A DNA stretch of 64,000 bases from assembly GCA_001600875.1 (NCBI GenBank), contig BCLD01000009.1:924010-988009 (forward strand). Direction: 5' to 3'. Position numbers and translations under genes: made by a program. This stretch comes from Solicoccozyma terricola. Taxonomy: Eukaryota > Basidiomycota > Tremellomycetes > Filobasidiales > Piskurozymaceae. This document shows, in pieces, positions 11,452-24,429 of this stretch. Under the pieces are notes generated by a model. The model was given only the letters and a program-made list of their open reading frames with translations. It searched no databases and was not told the DNA's origin. Within the stretch, counting starts at the first letter, position 1. Each line of letters starts with the position of its first letter.

Positions 11452-14400
11452 TCATGAGGTCCCCGCATGGCGAGATGCCACCCTCTCTAGGTGCTTCTTG
11501 TTCTTCAGATGCATGTCAAAGTTTTGCAACGACTGGCCAGGACCGATCCGGTAGATTTTGCCGGTGCTACATCACGGTCAGGGAAACAAATCCAACCATC
11601 AGCGTCAGCCGGACCGTCACAGTCCTACGTTTTGCGACTCACCAGTCAAGACACTTGATGCGCCAAGCAGCAGCTTCATCCTCTCCCGGCTCTGCTCCCT
11701 TGTACACGAGCTCATACTTTTCTCCGGGATGCGCTTGATGGGCCTCGTTGAGTATCGTTTGCAGCCAAGCTGGTGGTTTCTGTAAACCGACAAGGGGAAC
11801 AGGTGAGCAAACCATCGGGACCACCAGGATGCCACCCACTGTACACACATGCTGCAGTGAGACTGTCCGTAGCATGGGTGTAATGACAGGCTTCGATACC
11901 ACTTCCGCCGAACTATCCCGCAGATGTGCGGGTTCCTTCTGTGGTGTAGTCGCAGTGGGCGCTAGAGGCGCCGATGGAGGAGCAGAAGACATAGTCGAGT
12001 CCGGTGAAGCGACGTCTTGGAACGGTAGAGGCGAGTCCTTGCGAGAAGTCTCGCCAGATCGCTGAGGGGACTTGGGAGCACTGGTGGAGTTGTCCTTTGC
12101 CAAGTCGGGCAGCGCTGGTGACGGCGAGACGTGTGGCTTGATATCCTCGTCCGGTTCACCATTGCCGTTACGAGCAGCGATCGCGGATGTTCTTGCACTG
12201 TCGTCGTGGGCTGCATATGCGACTGAGTAGGTCAAGGAAGAGTCAGTCGAGTTCAGAATCGGCATGATGTTGCTGCCCGACTCACTGCAATCCGGGCACA
12301 ATGTCGAAACGCCCGGCCTCCACGACGGATCCTTGGCGGCCACCACACCGCTAGGCATTCCGCAATTGCTACAGTGCCAGTCCGTCATCCTCTGCCGCTT
12401 GGCGTTCACCATATCAGGCAGCTGGCTCAGCTCGTGCTTTGGTGATGGCTTGCGTTTCAACGGCGTTTCATGACCGGCATGATCACTATCGGACGGTATG
12501 GGTGTATTTCTTGAAGCCGTCGCATCACGTAAACGATTTGGCCGGCTGATGGAGGTCGGCGGCGCTGGAGGTTCGAGGTAGACGTCCTCTGGCTGATCTA
12601 TGGCCATGTACGAGATCGTTGCCTGTGCTGCGATGGCTGCGGCTCGTCGAGAAGAATTGGTAGGCATGACCACCGGACGCTTGACCTGCTCGTCCGGAAG
12701 CGCCGGTTGAGGGATTGGAATACCTTGCTCATCAACTCCGAAGCTGATCCGAGTGCGATTAGTCTTGAGGGGTTCGCGATCCGGTAACGCCATTGCCCGT
12801 CGTCCTCTTGTACCGCGCTTCTTCTTCCGTTCCTTTTCAGCTTCCCGTTCAAGCCTCTCGAGGTCGTTGTCTGTGACCGCGTTGAGGAAGGGTGTGTATG
12901 CATTGATAGATGCTTCGTCTTTGCGGACAGCTTCTGTCAGAGGTGGCAAAAAGTCGCTGCGGAGGTCTGGATCCCCAACGAGAGACCCATCGAAAGGGTA
13001 CCCAACTAGTAGAAGCGACTTAAGGTAAACGAGGACTTGCTCTCTGATATCGTGGGCAATAGCAGTCCTGGAGTTCACGAGTCAGCAATTGTTCAGCTGA
13101 TCTCCCTGCATCTCATACTCACTTGAACTCCCCGTTCAGGCCAAGATCCGCGGCGTACACCTCGGCAAACTCCTCCGGGCTCGTTCCGGATCGTAGGTCC
13201 CATTCAAAAGAGTCAATAAGATTCATTGTCCCGGAGATGATGTCAAGCTAGAAGAGGAGCGGCAGTCAGTACCTATATCTGGATTCGAAATGGCAACATG
13301 CCCACCTGTATCCGAATGCGTAGATCGTAAAAGTCTGGTTGATGTTCCTCTGCCAGCAACTGCAAATAATCTATCGACCAGGGTCCATCCTCGGATACTA
13401 ACTTCTCGTCCTCTTGGTCGTCCATATTGGATTCCATCGAAGTCGCACGATGCCGTCTCCACCAATCGAGCTGCTCCTCGTCGGCTCCCTCGTACGACAC
13501 GCCGTCTGTCGTCTGCTTGATGGATGCCGATGACACGGGAAGCTCAGCATCACGCAGCCTCTCACGGATGGCAGCTGCTATGCGTGGAATAAAGTCTTTG
13601 GTGGGTAGACTGAGGTCTTCGCAGATAGTCTCAGCGAACATCTCGGGGGTGACAACCGTATCTAGGTGAGCCGCGAGAGTCAGTCAGACTGCTTCGTGAC
13701 GTTGTCAACCGATGATGAAGCCCTACTTACCTGCTGCATTCCAAACGAACGTGTCCCGTAGCTTCCACTCGCCATGTTCGATGTCTAACCGAACTGGTAC
13801 CAGCTTCTCCTCCACAGCAGCTGCCGCCTTCATCTGGGATTTAGTACTTTTAACATACAACAATGATGTCAGTGTCGTGCGACGGAACGTGGGACAATAC
13901 TCGACTCACAATCTGGGTGCGGTCTTGCCCTTCTTCCTATTCTTCTCCCTCTTTGCCTTTTTCTCCACGGGCCAGATGATATTCAACTTGTTTCCTTCCA
14001 ACCGTCTCCCTGTCCGGGAATCGATCTCCCACCAGGATGGCTGCATTACTGCTGACTCCTGCCATCTCGCGAGTTTCATCCCGATCTCCTTTCGCTCGAT
14101 TTCCGCTGCGCGAGAATACTCGATATCGAAGTCGAGCCAGCGTCGGACGTCAATTATCTCCTGCTCGGTCATTGGTGGCAAAGCGCCGTTAAAGGTCGCG
14201 TCCTCTGTTTCGTCTATGAGATCCACTGGCAACGATTCGATATGGGTAATGGACGGGTCAGGAAAAAGCGCCTTTCTCCACGTCTCCATTTCAGGAAGAG
14301 CAGGAGGTACCTGGGATGTTGCAGACCGATCGTGATTGACTGCTGCTAGATGATTTGCAGCATTGCTGCCTTCAGCTATATATTCCACCCTTGACGGTTC

Positions 14401-15789
14401 AATCAGCGGCTTGCGATCTTGTGACATTGACGATGTGCGCGATGACTTCTTTTCTTGCTTCACTGAGAGTACAGGGACGGGCGTTCGGGGTATCGATGCT
14501 TGCTGACTTGGGGGACGGGACGGTCCAGCTTGAGCAGACGACATGGCTAACTGATCGTAAGGGGCCACCGCCGGAGTGGCCGTCGTCCTCGCTGGACCCT
14601 GAGGCATCGGCAGGCCGGACTGATTCACTGGGAGCTGGCTTTGGTTGTGCAGCATCATTGCCTGCATAGTTTGCTGTGATATCTGCCCACTCTGCATCAT
14701 GTCGACCGCTCGTTGCACTGCAGTATACAACGCTGGCGTCTGTTGCAGCATTTGTTGACCTTGTGGCTGTCTCATCATCGCGATGTAACCAAGCAGCCGA
14801 GGATCGAACGGAAACCCTTGAGGAGGTGCTGTTGGGGCCGGCTGTGATGATCGACCATTAGTTTGCTGTTGCAGACCTTGTGGTATCGGACCTGGCACTG
14901 GAGTTCCACCCTGCGATGAAGCCGAGTGCTGTCGCATCCCATGTGATTTCCTGTCTTGTTGCTCGAAAGACGATCCGGTTGCTTGAAAGCCGGGTTGTAC
15001 ATTCGTCTGCTGGAACTGTTCGGGTGGTGGCATGCTTCCGTGTTGCGATCCGTTGATCATTGACGCATTCGCGTTCTGACGTCCGGACATGGAATGGATC
15101 GAGGTAGCGGGAGATCCAACGTCGTTCCGAGATGGAGCGCGCTGTAACGACGGGTCTGGAGGATGCTGCGAGTACATCGGAGATGGTGTCATCATGGGAG
15201 ATCCAGGATATGCGGTGGGATGGGATTGGTGAGACGCGGCGGATTGTGGTCGTTGTTGTGGTTGAGCTGCACGCATCTGCATGCCGGCTTGCTGACGACT
15301 TTGTTGCAAAAGATTCTGTTGTACGCCGACTGAATCTGTGCTACCACCAACAGACAAGTCGTGGCCGATGTTCACTTGCTGCTGTTGAGGTTGCTGTTGT
15401 TGCTGCCCTGGCATGGTGGGATGCCGTTGTTGAGCCATGTACATCGCTGCTTGCTGTCGGAGAAAGAGCTGTTGTTGTTCGGGAGTCATGCCAGCCATCG
15501 CTTGATTCGGCTTGAGCATAAATTGAGGAGTGTTTGAAGGAAAGGTCGACGGTCCGGCTGGAGACTCTCCTGGGAACTGCATCTGTTGGCCTAAGGGTTG
15601 AGCCATGCGTTGCTGGTTGATATTGCTCATGTTCATGTGGGGGTTGCCGCTGTTCACCTGCTGCTGCTGCTGTTGCTGCTGTTGCTGCTGCTGACGCATC
15701 ACCTGCTGCTGGAACAACTGCTGCTGTTGCTGTTGCCAGAGCAGCGGGTTCATGCCACCACTGTCGAACGAGGGCTGATCGCTCGACAT
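11452..15789 (-). CDS. SNF5: SWI/SNF chromatin-remodelling subunit Snf5 (SMARCB1 family)
   Basis: Core subunit of a SWI/SNF-type remodeller. The first exon (15789 to about 13906) is a very Gln/Pro-rich disordered region with long glutamine runs. The two SNF5 repeats follow over several exons: VRLDIEHGEWKLRDTFVWN with TPEMFAETICEDLSLP, then LDIISGTMNLIDSFEWDL with SPEEFAEVYAADLGL. After a linker comes a GATA-like finger, C-x2-C (CSNC), SWRPGVSTLCPDC, near 12270-12390. The last intron (11567-11642) joins IKCLD to CTGKIYRIG and ends at TGA 11452. This tail has CLDC and HLKNKKH, a C2H2-like pattern. With about 1,200 or more residues, it is longer than animal SMARCB1 (about 385). Sfh1 of RSC is the alternative, but the Q-rich N-terminus favours Snf5. 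Confidence 0.9.
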
Positions 15790-16084
15790 GGCGCCGGCTT
15801 GGGAGGGCGTGGAGACGATTCCCAGACGAGGGTTGGGGTAGACGATGTCCAGAGACGGAACGTGGCTGGTGCGGGACGAGAGAGTGCACGATGTGTGGCT
15901 GGCGTTGGTGTGCGATGGAGAGACGGGGGGTGGGGGTGTTGCTCATAGGATGTTGATTCAAGACGGTTCAACATGGGCCACCGGGGTGGGCGACGGAGAT
16001 GTGTCACGTGAAAATGTTGGTGGCGGCGATGGTATGGGATGGGATGGCATGGCATGGCATATCACATCACCCATCTCCACGGCT

Positions 16085-17920
16085 TCAGTTCTCCACCTCG
16101 TCCACATCCATACGGTCATCGTCGCCTCCACCTACATCAGCAGCGTTGACGACCTGTTTGCCCAGACGCGAGCTGCCGGTCGCAGCACCACGCTGCCTCG
16201 CCCTGCTCGGGGTTGCCAGCGCCGACGTCGACACTGCTACAGGAATCTCTGGTAGTGTTGTCGTACTGGCAGGTTCAGGCGGGGATGATGAGCGGGACTT
16301 GGGCGCAGGGTTGAAGTAGTTGCATCCTGAGGCGATTCCGGGTTGGGGGGGCCGCGCGGGGGGGGGGGGGGGGGAGGAAGGGAGGAAGGGAGAGTCAGCT
16401 ATGATGTTTCAACAGACGCCCCGACAGAAGGCGACTCCCTACTCACGAGGACAAATCCACTCTGTCAATGATCACAAGCAAAAGGTGATGAAGCGCGGAA
16501 TAAATCAAAGTTTTCGGTTTCCACCAGACACACTCACGAGTCTTCTCCCACTCCTCCTTCCCACCTCCAACCAGTCCATTATGGCGGAAACACCCGCCAC
16601 AGACTAGTGCATATTTCGTGTGGGCCGCTTGAGCTACCCATATGGAAACCGGAAAATGATCAGTGACCGATGACCCCCCACGATTCGCCGATGTGTGCAT
16701 GAAATGACCCTTACAAGGATCTTCTCCCATCAATTTGTCTGCCATATGATCTAACACATCGCCAATGAAGGGACCGTCAGAAGGGACCGTCAGAATATGG
16801 ACCAAGAGGATCTTGCGCGCGACGTTCACACTCACCATACCACTTCTTCTGCGGCGTAGGTAAGACAGGTTGTAGTTGACTCTGCTGAAGCATCCGCAGT
16901 TGTTGAATCTGTTCCGGTGACAGAGAAGCTTCGACTGTTTTTAATTTGCAATGTCACGATTAGAAATTCCCTCGTGATCAAAAGATTAAAATCCCGGCTC
17001 TTCTCACTTGACTTGATCAAGGGTGTAGCTGGACTGCCAGCCGGACCGATTGCAAGAGATGTTCCCAAATCAGTAGGTGAAGCATTAACAGGTGTTGTGG
17101 CCATCCGTCCACCCGGTTGCAGTCGTGATGCGGGACTCGGTGAATCTTGTGCTTGTCGACGGGTAGTAGGACGTTGAGAAGGTGTGGGTGTAGACTGCGT
17201 TTCATTTAAGCATCGCGATGTTGTCAACTAATGATATCTTGCCAGGATTTTTAATATGTATCATTGTACTCACCGAAGGAGCTTCATCATCGAAACGATC
17301 GATCAACTCTTTCGTCTTGTAGAAATTATTGCTCTTCTTGATATCCTCGATGCATGTATGTTGCTTATTAAGGAGGACACGAAGGTGGGTTTCCTCTTTG
17401 CCACGTTGAACGGTGTAAAAGTACCGGAGGACACGATTGCAACCTATCAACCTGTTACCAAGCAAACATGGAAAGTTTAGACGCGAGCGACACAATCATC
17501 AACCAGTCTCATATTCCGCCAATACTCACCCTAATGGCGACAACAACGTCAACCCGGTGCCAACCACTTGCGTCATCACATCGTCCCTGTGCATACCTAC
17601 TAGACCCCATGGCACACCACCAAGCCACCACACCGCCGTCCATACGATCCAAAGCAACGCTCCATATACGTTGAGTAATAACATGTACCGCCGCTCTCGG
17701 AGACGAATCTCGGACAGATTTGTCTTTGCGTCACTGATCTCGGTGGAGAGACGGGAGAGGATGGTTTCATAGTCTGGTGGGCTGGTCTGCGTGAGGGGTG
17801 GCGTCGTGGGGTTGGGGGTGGTGGGTGGGGTGGTCAGCGAAGGGGAGTTGGTTATGCGTGAGAAGCGCTTCTAGCGTTGCTTACGCTGCGCCATGGATTG
17901 AGATATGAGAATAGACCCAT
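16085..17920 (-). CDS. LNP1: Lunapark homologue (Lnp1), ER three-way-junction protein
   Basis: Lunapark stabilises ER tubule three-way junctions. The first exon (17885-17920) encodes MGLFSYLNPWRS with Gly at position 2, fitting the N-myristoylation known in this family. A 98-nt intron joins it to TSPPDYETILSRLSTEI. Two membrane segments follow (LLWIVWTAVWWLGGVPWGL and a second around VVGTGLTLLSPLG), separated from the next exon by a 3' splice site before CNRVLRYFYTVQRGKEE. The Lunapark domain with its C4 zinc finger is split by introns: YALVCGGCFRHNGLVGGGK, then QWICPRCNYFNPAPKSR after two splices. The tail is Ser/Thr/Pro-rich and ends DDDRMDVDEVEN with TGA at 16085. One intron (about 16333-16440) contains a long poly-G run, which is poly-C in the transcript. 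Confidence 0.9.
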
Positions 17921-18469
17921 AGCAGGCTGTGAAGGGGTTGCCGGAAGCGATGACACCTGGCTCCTGGCTCCTGTGATGTTGAGGGATGAATAGATGATGT
18001 TGGTTGCAGTGGACAGCTCGCGTCATGGAGTGAATCACGTGACAGTTGAGTTGAACCCAACCTCACCACCACCACCACCACCACCACCACCACCGAGCAC
18101 CCCTCCATACTCTCTCCATCAACCATTCATCCACACCAGACTGTGCAGATCCACGGCTGTAGAGTGCGTACATGCTCGCTCATATCATATCACCGTCTTC
18201 GTATAAGCTGACCATACACCGCTCGACAGGAACTAAAGCTCGTCGGCTTGGGACAGACCACGACGTGGCGTGAACCCTTTCGAGCTCACTCCAACACACG
18301 AAGCAGCCGTACTCGTTGGTGCACATACAAACGGTAGAGCTCCATCCACTGTTGACTCCAGAACCTGATCGGTGAGTTCCTACTACGTCAGAACTAAGGA
18401 CCCGGGAGACTGAGTCTGTCTACTGCCAAACCAGCTCTTCCCACCACACATCCATCAACCACCCTGACC
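17921..18469. promoter_or_regulatory. Divergent promoter region LNP1/OST4 with CAC repeat
   Basis: Separates the Lunapark start (minus) from OST4 (plus). It contains a nearly pure CAC triplet run at about 18064-18095. No tRNA or longer coding signal is apparent. Confidence 0.5.
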
Positions 18470-18586
18470 ATGATCTCCGACGACACCCTCACCAACATCG
18501 CCAACGGTCTCGGAGTGACTGCCATGTTCCTCATTGTAGCGTATCACTTTGTAGATGTCAACGCGAAGAGGATGCAACAGAAGTAG
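18470..18586 (+). CDS. OST4: OST4, 38-residue oligosaccharyltransferase subunit
   Basis: A complete mini-gene encoding MISDDTLTNIANGLGVTAMF followed by LIVAYHFVDVNAKRMQQK, then TAG. Ost4 is a tiny ER membrane subunit (about 36 residues in yeast) that stabilises the Stt3-containing oligosaccharyltransferase for N-glycosylation. The match covers the whole length: MISD start, one transmembrane helix (about residues 9-28) and a basic tail. No intron interrupts the coding part. Its 3' end converges with the minus-strand gene ending at 18757. Confidence 0.92.
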   Translation: MISDDTLTNIANGLGVTAMFLIVAYHFVDVNAKRMQQK

Positions 18587-18756
18587 ACTGCGCAGGATCC
18601 GTAGACGTCCTTTTTGTTCCCGTTTGTTCTCGTGTCGATATATTGACATCGTTTGGAAAATCGCATACATCTCTATGAATACGATCATACATGATGGCAA
18701 AGCAGACATCACAATGTCTAAAACGTCCAGCAAGACCTCATTCCCGCCATCCCCAC

Positions 18757-21325
18757 TCATATAGCCCACTCTGGCTGCGGCGACGCCTCCTCCACACCTC
18801 CACCAACCTCCATGCCTTCATCCTGCTCCACCTGACCCAGCACATTTTCCAACACTCCCGCATGTGTAGCTTGCCATACCGGATCAATCATCCAATCTGC
18901 AGATGGCATCGCACGTGGCGCCAGGTCCCGCAATGGGTTCCGGCGGAATCGAGGATGAGCGGGAGCGAAGAAATGTTCAGGACTGATTTTCCGGAGAACA
19001 ACAGGGTACAACCTGTCCAATGTACTCCATAGATCGAACAGGATTTGACTCTGCCATTGAGGTGATCTGAGCTCGAGGACGACTTTCGCTTCTAGATCGA
19101 CACCAGGGAGCTGCATCGTCGCTTGCTGCTGAAAGTCTGCCGGGTCATCATCGTCATCAGAATGTTCGCTGATAGGGGAGAGGGCCGGGTCGTCAGATCG
19201 GCGTGTATATACTTTCCGTGACGTCCACATCCGTCTTCCTCACCTGCTCATGTAGTCGATACTGAAAACCGCATCGACATCCAAATTCGAGTGATTGCGA
19301 TGCCATTCAGTCGCAAGGAAATCATCAGACTGACGAGCTTTCTGTCGTCTCATAAGTTTCTGTGTGGATACCGTGTCGGTTAGCCAAAACGATCGTACAA
19401 TACAGAGCAGAGTATAACCCGCAATCACCTCCGCTCTCCTGCCCTTTCTCCTAGTCAATCGCTTGTGCCTCGCACCCTTCTCCTTGGCCACATCATCCGT
19501 TTGCCGTTTATACTTTTCGCACAAGTTTGTGAAGCTAGTCTTTGCCGAAATGAGAGCGAGCTTTGGGTCCCGATGTTCACTTGGGATTGGTCGGCCTTTG
19601 GGTTCGGGTGCTGGCGGCGCTCGAACGACGGAGTTTGCAACCGCGACAATCCTGGTTTAGTAATCCCCCGAGTGTCAGGCGTGGAAAATAACAAACCGTG
19701 CCTCAAACTCTCGCACACTCACCACTCCTGATTCTTCTCGTCGGCCTTTTTCAACCAATTCGGTACGTATCCCTTCCACTGCGCGATCTCGTCATCCAAT
19801 GGCTCGTCTAGAAAAGTCATCGGCTTTCGGATCTGATCTGATATTCTTGGAGAGTCATGAGCGGATGGACTGTCATCATGTGCCATTCCATTCTCATCAT
19901 GATGACCCTCGGTAGACGCTTGTTCCCTTGCCGCGGCTGCCGCTGCCGCTGCATTTCCTTGATTTTGGGCAGCCATGACGAGCTGCATGACCACCGCCGC
20001 GGCGTTCTCGTCACTCTGAGCTGCCGCTAGGTCGAGTCCATGTGATCCATCTTGTCCTGTAAAAGTCATATGACTGATGTCGTCAAGATTTGTAACTGAG
20101 AGAGACGGTATGTGGATGTCAGATGCGGAAGTGTTGAGATGATGCGATGCTACGAGGGCCTGTGAGATGTCTGCTGCCATGGCGTTGCCATCTCGTGGTG
20201 TCTGCGCGGACAGGGACGTCGTGCCTGCCGGATGAAAGGTAGAATGAAGAGAGTTCTGTTCCGTGGGTTGAGACGGGCTGGGGTCGTGTGGATGGGGAAG
20301 CTAGGGGGGACAGGTCAGTTTTGCCCATTTCTTCCCCGCTAATCGAGGTGGAAGGACTCACTGGATCCTTCGGAGACCTGATGTCAAGTAACTGATACAT
20401 TCTTCGCAATACAGCACGCTGTGAAATTCCAGTGACCGAGAGACCGTCAGCGTTGCATAACTCGTCCGTCCGAATCACAGTGACAACTTACATTCAACTC
20501 GAGCGTGTGTATCTTCTTCGCTTTTGGTGCTCGCACCTTGGGTATTGGTGACGATCTTCCAGTCTCATCATCCGCATCACCACGATCATCTCCTCCGCCA
20601 GCCTCATTCCCTCCTTTCCCCTTGTTTCTCTTCCTTTTCTTTTTCGGGGGCTGTTTGCTAGACGAAGCGACCGCATTGGAGTCATCCGTCACGCTCGTTG
20701 GCAAGAGGTTTGGATCTATATGAGCTGGATCAAACGCATAATTGGAGGCTGAGGCTAGAGTCTGAGAATCGGATAGGTGATCGGGATGGACTGTGAGCGG
20801 CATAGCCATCTGAGCAGCTTGCAGCATTTCCAGTGACGCAAAATGTTCTTCTTGCTGGCGCCGTTGTTGACGTTGTTCCTCCTGCTGTAACTGTTGACTC
20901 GACGTCTCGACATGATTCCCAGTTTGAGCGTGAACCTGGTCCAATGATGTCGTTCCGCCTCTAGGTTGTTTCTCCTGCTTCAGCTTCTTGATCGCTCCTT
21001 CTAGCTTCTGCATCCTCCGTAACATCTTGCGGAGTGTGCTCGCGGACAGTTCCGCATCATCCGCGACGTCATCTGGATCTGTCTGAGCGAGCTGGTTGAA
21101 TGCCTCGTCGTCAGAGTCGTTGTCGGAGGGTGGTTGGGTGTAGCCTGCAAAGTCCAACGAGGGGGAGTAGGGACGCTTGGAAGGTCCATGTTGATGATCT
21201 GGTGTGGACGAGTACTGGGAGTGGATGGCCTGCTGCAAGAACTCGTGCGTTGTACTATGATCTACGTCGGAGTCATCCATGGTCGATGCAGGATGGGAGT
21301 GAGTGGAGTTCGGTGAAGGAGGCAT
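18757..21325 (-). CDS. Nuclear-type coiled-coil protein of unknown function
   Basis: No family recognised. The first in-frame ATG is at 21325 (MPPSPNSTHSHPAS); MDDSDVDHST at 21280 is a plausible alternative start. The N-terminal exon has an acidic region, a short coiled coil (ASTLRKMLRRMQKLEGAIKK), a Gln-rich stretch and a strong basic nuclear-localisation-like cluster (PPKKKRKRNKGKG). Later exons contain ISQRAVLRRMYQLLDI, a poly-Ala run, DDEIAQWKGYVPNWLKKADE, a basic block (KRLTRRKGRR) and a C-terminal domain with EAKVVLELRSPQWQSQILFD, ending QPEWAI before TGA at 18757. About five introns interrupt it. A chromatin or transcription role is only inferred from composition. Confidence 0.7.
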
Positions 21326-21547
21326 GCACTGGACTTTGCTTGGGTGAGAGTGAGAGCAATGCGAGATACGACGGGGTGGGATGGTTTTTTGGGCTGGCAC
21401 GAGTCACGTGACACGCGATTGCCGCCACCGGTGAACAGGTGAGAGAGAGATGGTTCTAGTATAGGCCATCCCGTCATATATACATCGCCGCCCTCCTTCA
21501 CCCCCGTCACTCCGTCTAGAACCTCTGGCACCGAGTACCATCTTGTT

Positions 21548-23501
21548 CTATACACCCTCTACAGGCGCAAGTCGGTACTTGAAGTCCTTGTAGTACTCCA
21601 TTATAAGCTGGGAGGGGGAAGGGGATGCGGGTCAGCAGGGGACCGACCATCCATCGACAGCTCATCCACACGCACCTCATTTGCCACCAATGTGATCACC
21701 GTGTGCGGTGCGATACGGAGGAAATGTGCCGTCGTTCCTATACCGAAAAAAAAAAAAAAAAAAAGGTCCTGTCAATACCTCGTGTTAGCACCAGGGTCAT
21801 TTCCCCCGTCACTCACCCTTGTACCATCCAAAGAAACCCTCAGTCTTCAACGTCTTCCACAAGCAATCTATCGGGTTCTTGTAGAGCAAGCCCACCGTTT
21901 TCCCGTTTGGTCCACGAATGGTGGGCTCTGCGAGAACCAGGGGAGGAGTAAGCGGGGCATGATGCGACTCTGGCGGTCACAAGAGGGACTTACGGTTGTA
22001 CATTCGTGTCAAGGCGGTATCTGCCGGTCTGAAAGAGGTTGTCAAATTCGTCAGTGCCGCATACTAAGGGCAAAAAAAGCATGCCTACTTCCACTCACTG
22101 CATCACGATACACTATCCGGTTGATTGATGGCATCTTGTCAGAGCCGTTTTCAATAATAAAATACGACCCTACGCAATACTCACCACACAGATACCAGAA
22201 ACAGAACTACTAGCGAGATAGGTCCAGTAGCTTGACTCCTTCAACCATCCATTACGGACGATCACGGACTTTGCGTAGTTGTATGATGGTAACTGGACGG
22301 ACGAACCCTAATCGTATCCACCGAAACTCCATTTATCAGCTCTGACCAAGACTCGGAACGGACGCAGTCAGACCCGTACCATAGCAGTCCTCAAGATCGC
22401 AGCAGAGACACCTCGTCCCAGACCCTTTACGCCTTCCTCTTGGACGACACTTTGCAGAGCATGGAAAGCAGAGCGGTAGTTGTGTTGAGCTCCAACGGGA
22501 AGAGCGGGTGAGTATGCTTGTATACGAGCCTTTATAAGGAACCTGAGGAAAGGTATATTTGATTGAAATCATCAGATTACCACCAAAGACTTGTCCAGGA
22601 CGGATCGTCAACTCACAAAGGATTTCCAAGGGTTGCTACGAGGAAGCAAACGAAAGGAATCCAATCAGCTGTATGTTGGTACGATGTGCTTCAAAGGAAC
22701 CTTCTCACCTCCTACAATACCACTTCCAGCTCCAGCCGCAATAGACGTCGCGAATACCTGCTCCTTGGGATCTCTCCCTATCGTTCTATTCATCCAATTC
22801 CTCAATGGCTCGTAGAATCCTAAGAAGGAAACGCGGGAAAGGGGAACATCAGTGATCGAGATGTTATCATGGGGCAAGTGATGTTTCTCACCTAGACGAG
22901 AGCCATTTAACAAAATCTAGCGTTTCAAGCGACTGATTAGTAACATTAACACGCATTTCCAGTCTCCTTCTCCCAAGATTCACCTGATACGCATACTGAT
23001 GGACGTATTGATGTATCAGCCACGTTTGAGAGCCCTACGCTTGAGTACCATGAGCCTTCACGCCTGACTCACCGCTGGTCCGAGTCCTCTCTGTAGCCCT
23101 TTGATACCTTCGTTATGCCATGTTTTCTTGAACGCATCGAACACGTTCTTGTATACGCGTGGTTTATCACCTGCCTTGACGAGCTCTGCATCTAATTGCA
23201 GACGTGTTTTGAGCACCTGAGTAGGGAAGGAGAGCCGGCTGTTAGATGCTAATAGATGCTAATTCGTGCTTTGATATTGCTGAAACGGACCTCTGGGATA
23301 TTGGCTGGAGGAAGAGTAGACCACCGCATCAGGGCCACTTGCTTGGGAAATTATTAGAATGAGATACCGGGAAAACTCACAAACTGTCACGGCTGCACAT
23401 CCTGCTAAACCACCGCAGAAGAAGGCTTCTGGTAGGGAGAGCGTCTGAGCGACGGGAATGGGAAGCGGTATCCCCGCGAGGGCAGACGAGGGTACTGTCA
23501 T
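21548..23501 (-). CDS. OAC1: Mitochondrial oxaloacetate/sulfate carrier (Oac1, SLC25 family)
   Basis: Six-helix mitochondrial carrier that moves oxaloacetate, sulfate and related anions across the inner membrane. ATG at 23501 gives MTVPSSALAGIP and then the first helix, AFFCGGLAGCAAVTV. Carrier repeats follow over about ten short exons: LDAELVKAGDKPRVYKNVFD, GIKGLQRGLGPA, LGFYEPLRNWMNRTIG, SGIVGASVGNPLFLIKARIQ, GVKGLGRGVSAAILRTAMGS, PADTALTRMYNR and EGFFGWYKGTTAHFLRIAPH. It stops with TAG at 21548. The second repeat pattern NPLFLIKARIQ and the overall text resemble Oac1 and animal SLC25A34/35 more than dicarboxylate or phosphate carriers. Several exons are under 80 nt. Substrate specificity is by family resemblance. 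Confidence 0.87.
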
Positions 23502-24429
23502 GGGAGACGGTGATGCTGGGAGACTTTTGATCGGAGGATGGCTCCAGTCGACGGTTACTGCCCGAGAGGAATTGGAATTCAATTCAAATGAAACTGCACC
23601 GCGGATCCCCAAGCGAAGCGAAGACCACGACTCGATAATAATTTCCTGATTGATATGACAAGGATGAAGGATAACAAGGCGGGAGGTCGCTGCATCCCTG
23701 AATATATATACACGGCTCGAGACAATGTAGAGGGTTCTCGCACCTTTCCAAAACTTGCTCCCTGCAAAAAGCAAGAGGCGCGTGGGAACCGCTGCGATAG
23801 GAGTTGGAGTTGACGCCTTTCGACTCCTTCGATCGACTCGCAAAATCGTAAAACCCTAACCATTCAGAGGACGCTGCGTACTGCAAGCTAATTGCCTGGA
23901 TAGCCCGGGGGGAGGAGGAGGAGGAGAATGATTGCAGACCTCCGGCGAATCACCCCAAGCTTGAAAGAGGCTAGGACATGAGCATCGGACTAACCTCTCT
24001 AATTGCGAGCCGCACCATTGACCCCCAAATTGCAGGACGGCAATATCGCCGTTGATTCTTATCTTCGATTCTAAAGGGCAAAATCGCTTCTCGGTGCGGT
24101 TGGAGCGATCGACATGGTGAAGCAGCGCGGTCTCGTTTCTGCTGAAACTCGAGATACTGTTGATTGGATACGCACATCGCCTACAAGGGCCGACGAATGA
24201 GGGGAAAGGGATGGAGGCGTCCACTAGTGCCACAGACCAATTCACAGGGCACAAGCGTACATACCGCTCAACATGGTGCAGGATGTATTGATGCTACTAC
24301 TTTCTGGGTCTGCCAAAGCAGCCAGCCACCGTTGACTAGAATGTTGTGAAGCTGTTGTCTTCGTTCACCGCTACCTTCACCGCTGTTTCCACAGCTGCGA
24401 GACATGCAACTTCTGAGCATTTCATTCCC
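23502..24429. other. Intergenic region upstream of OAC1 and the pseudogene
   Basis: No gene supported. Frames of 95-195 codons on the minus strand upstream of OAC1 extend its reading frame, but without a conserved sequence. A GGA-repeat stretch lies at about 23910-23927. Any N-terminal exons of the decayed agmatinase might lie near its right end. Confidence 0.4.

Noticed and set aside
13906..14335. Plus-strand frames opposite SNF5 and other long antisense frames
   Set aside because: They are shadows of the conserved minus-strand coding sequence with no family resemblance.
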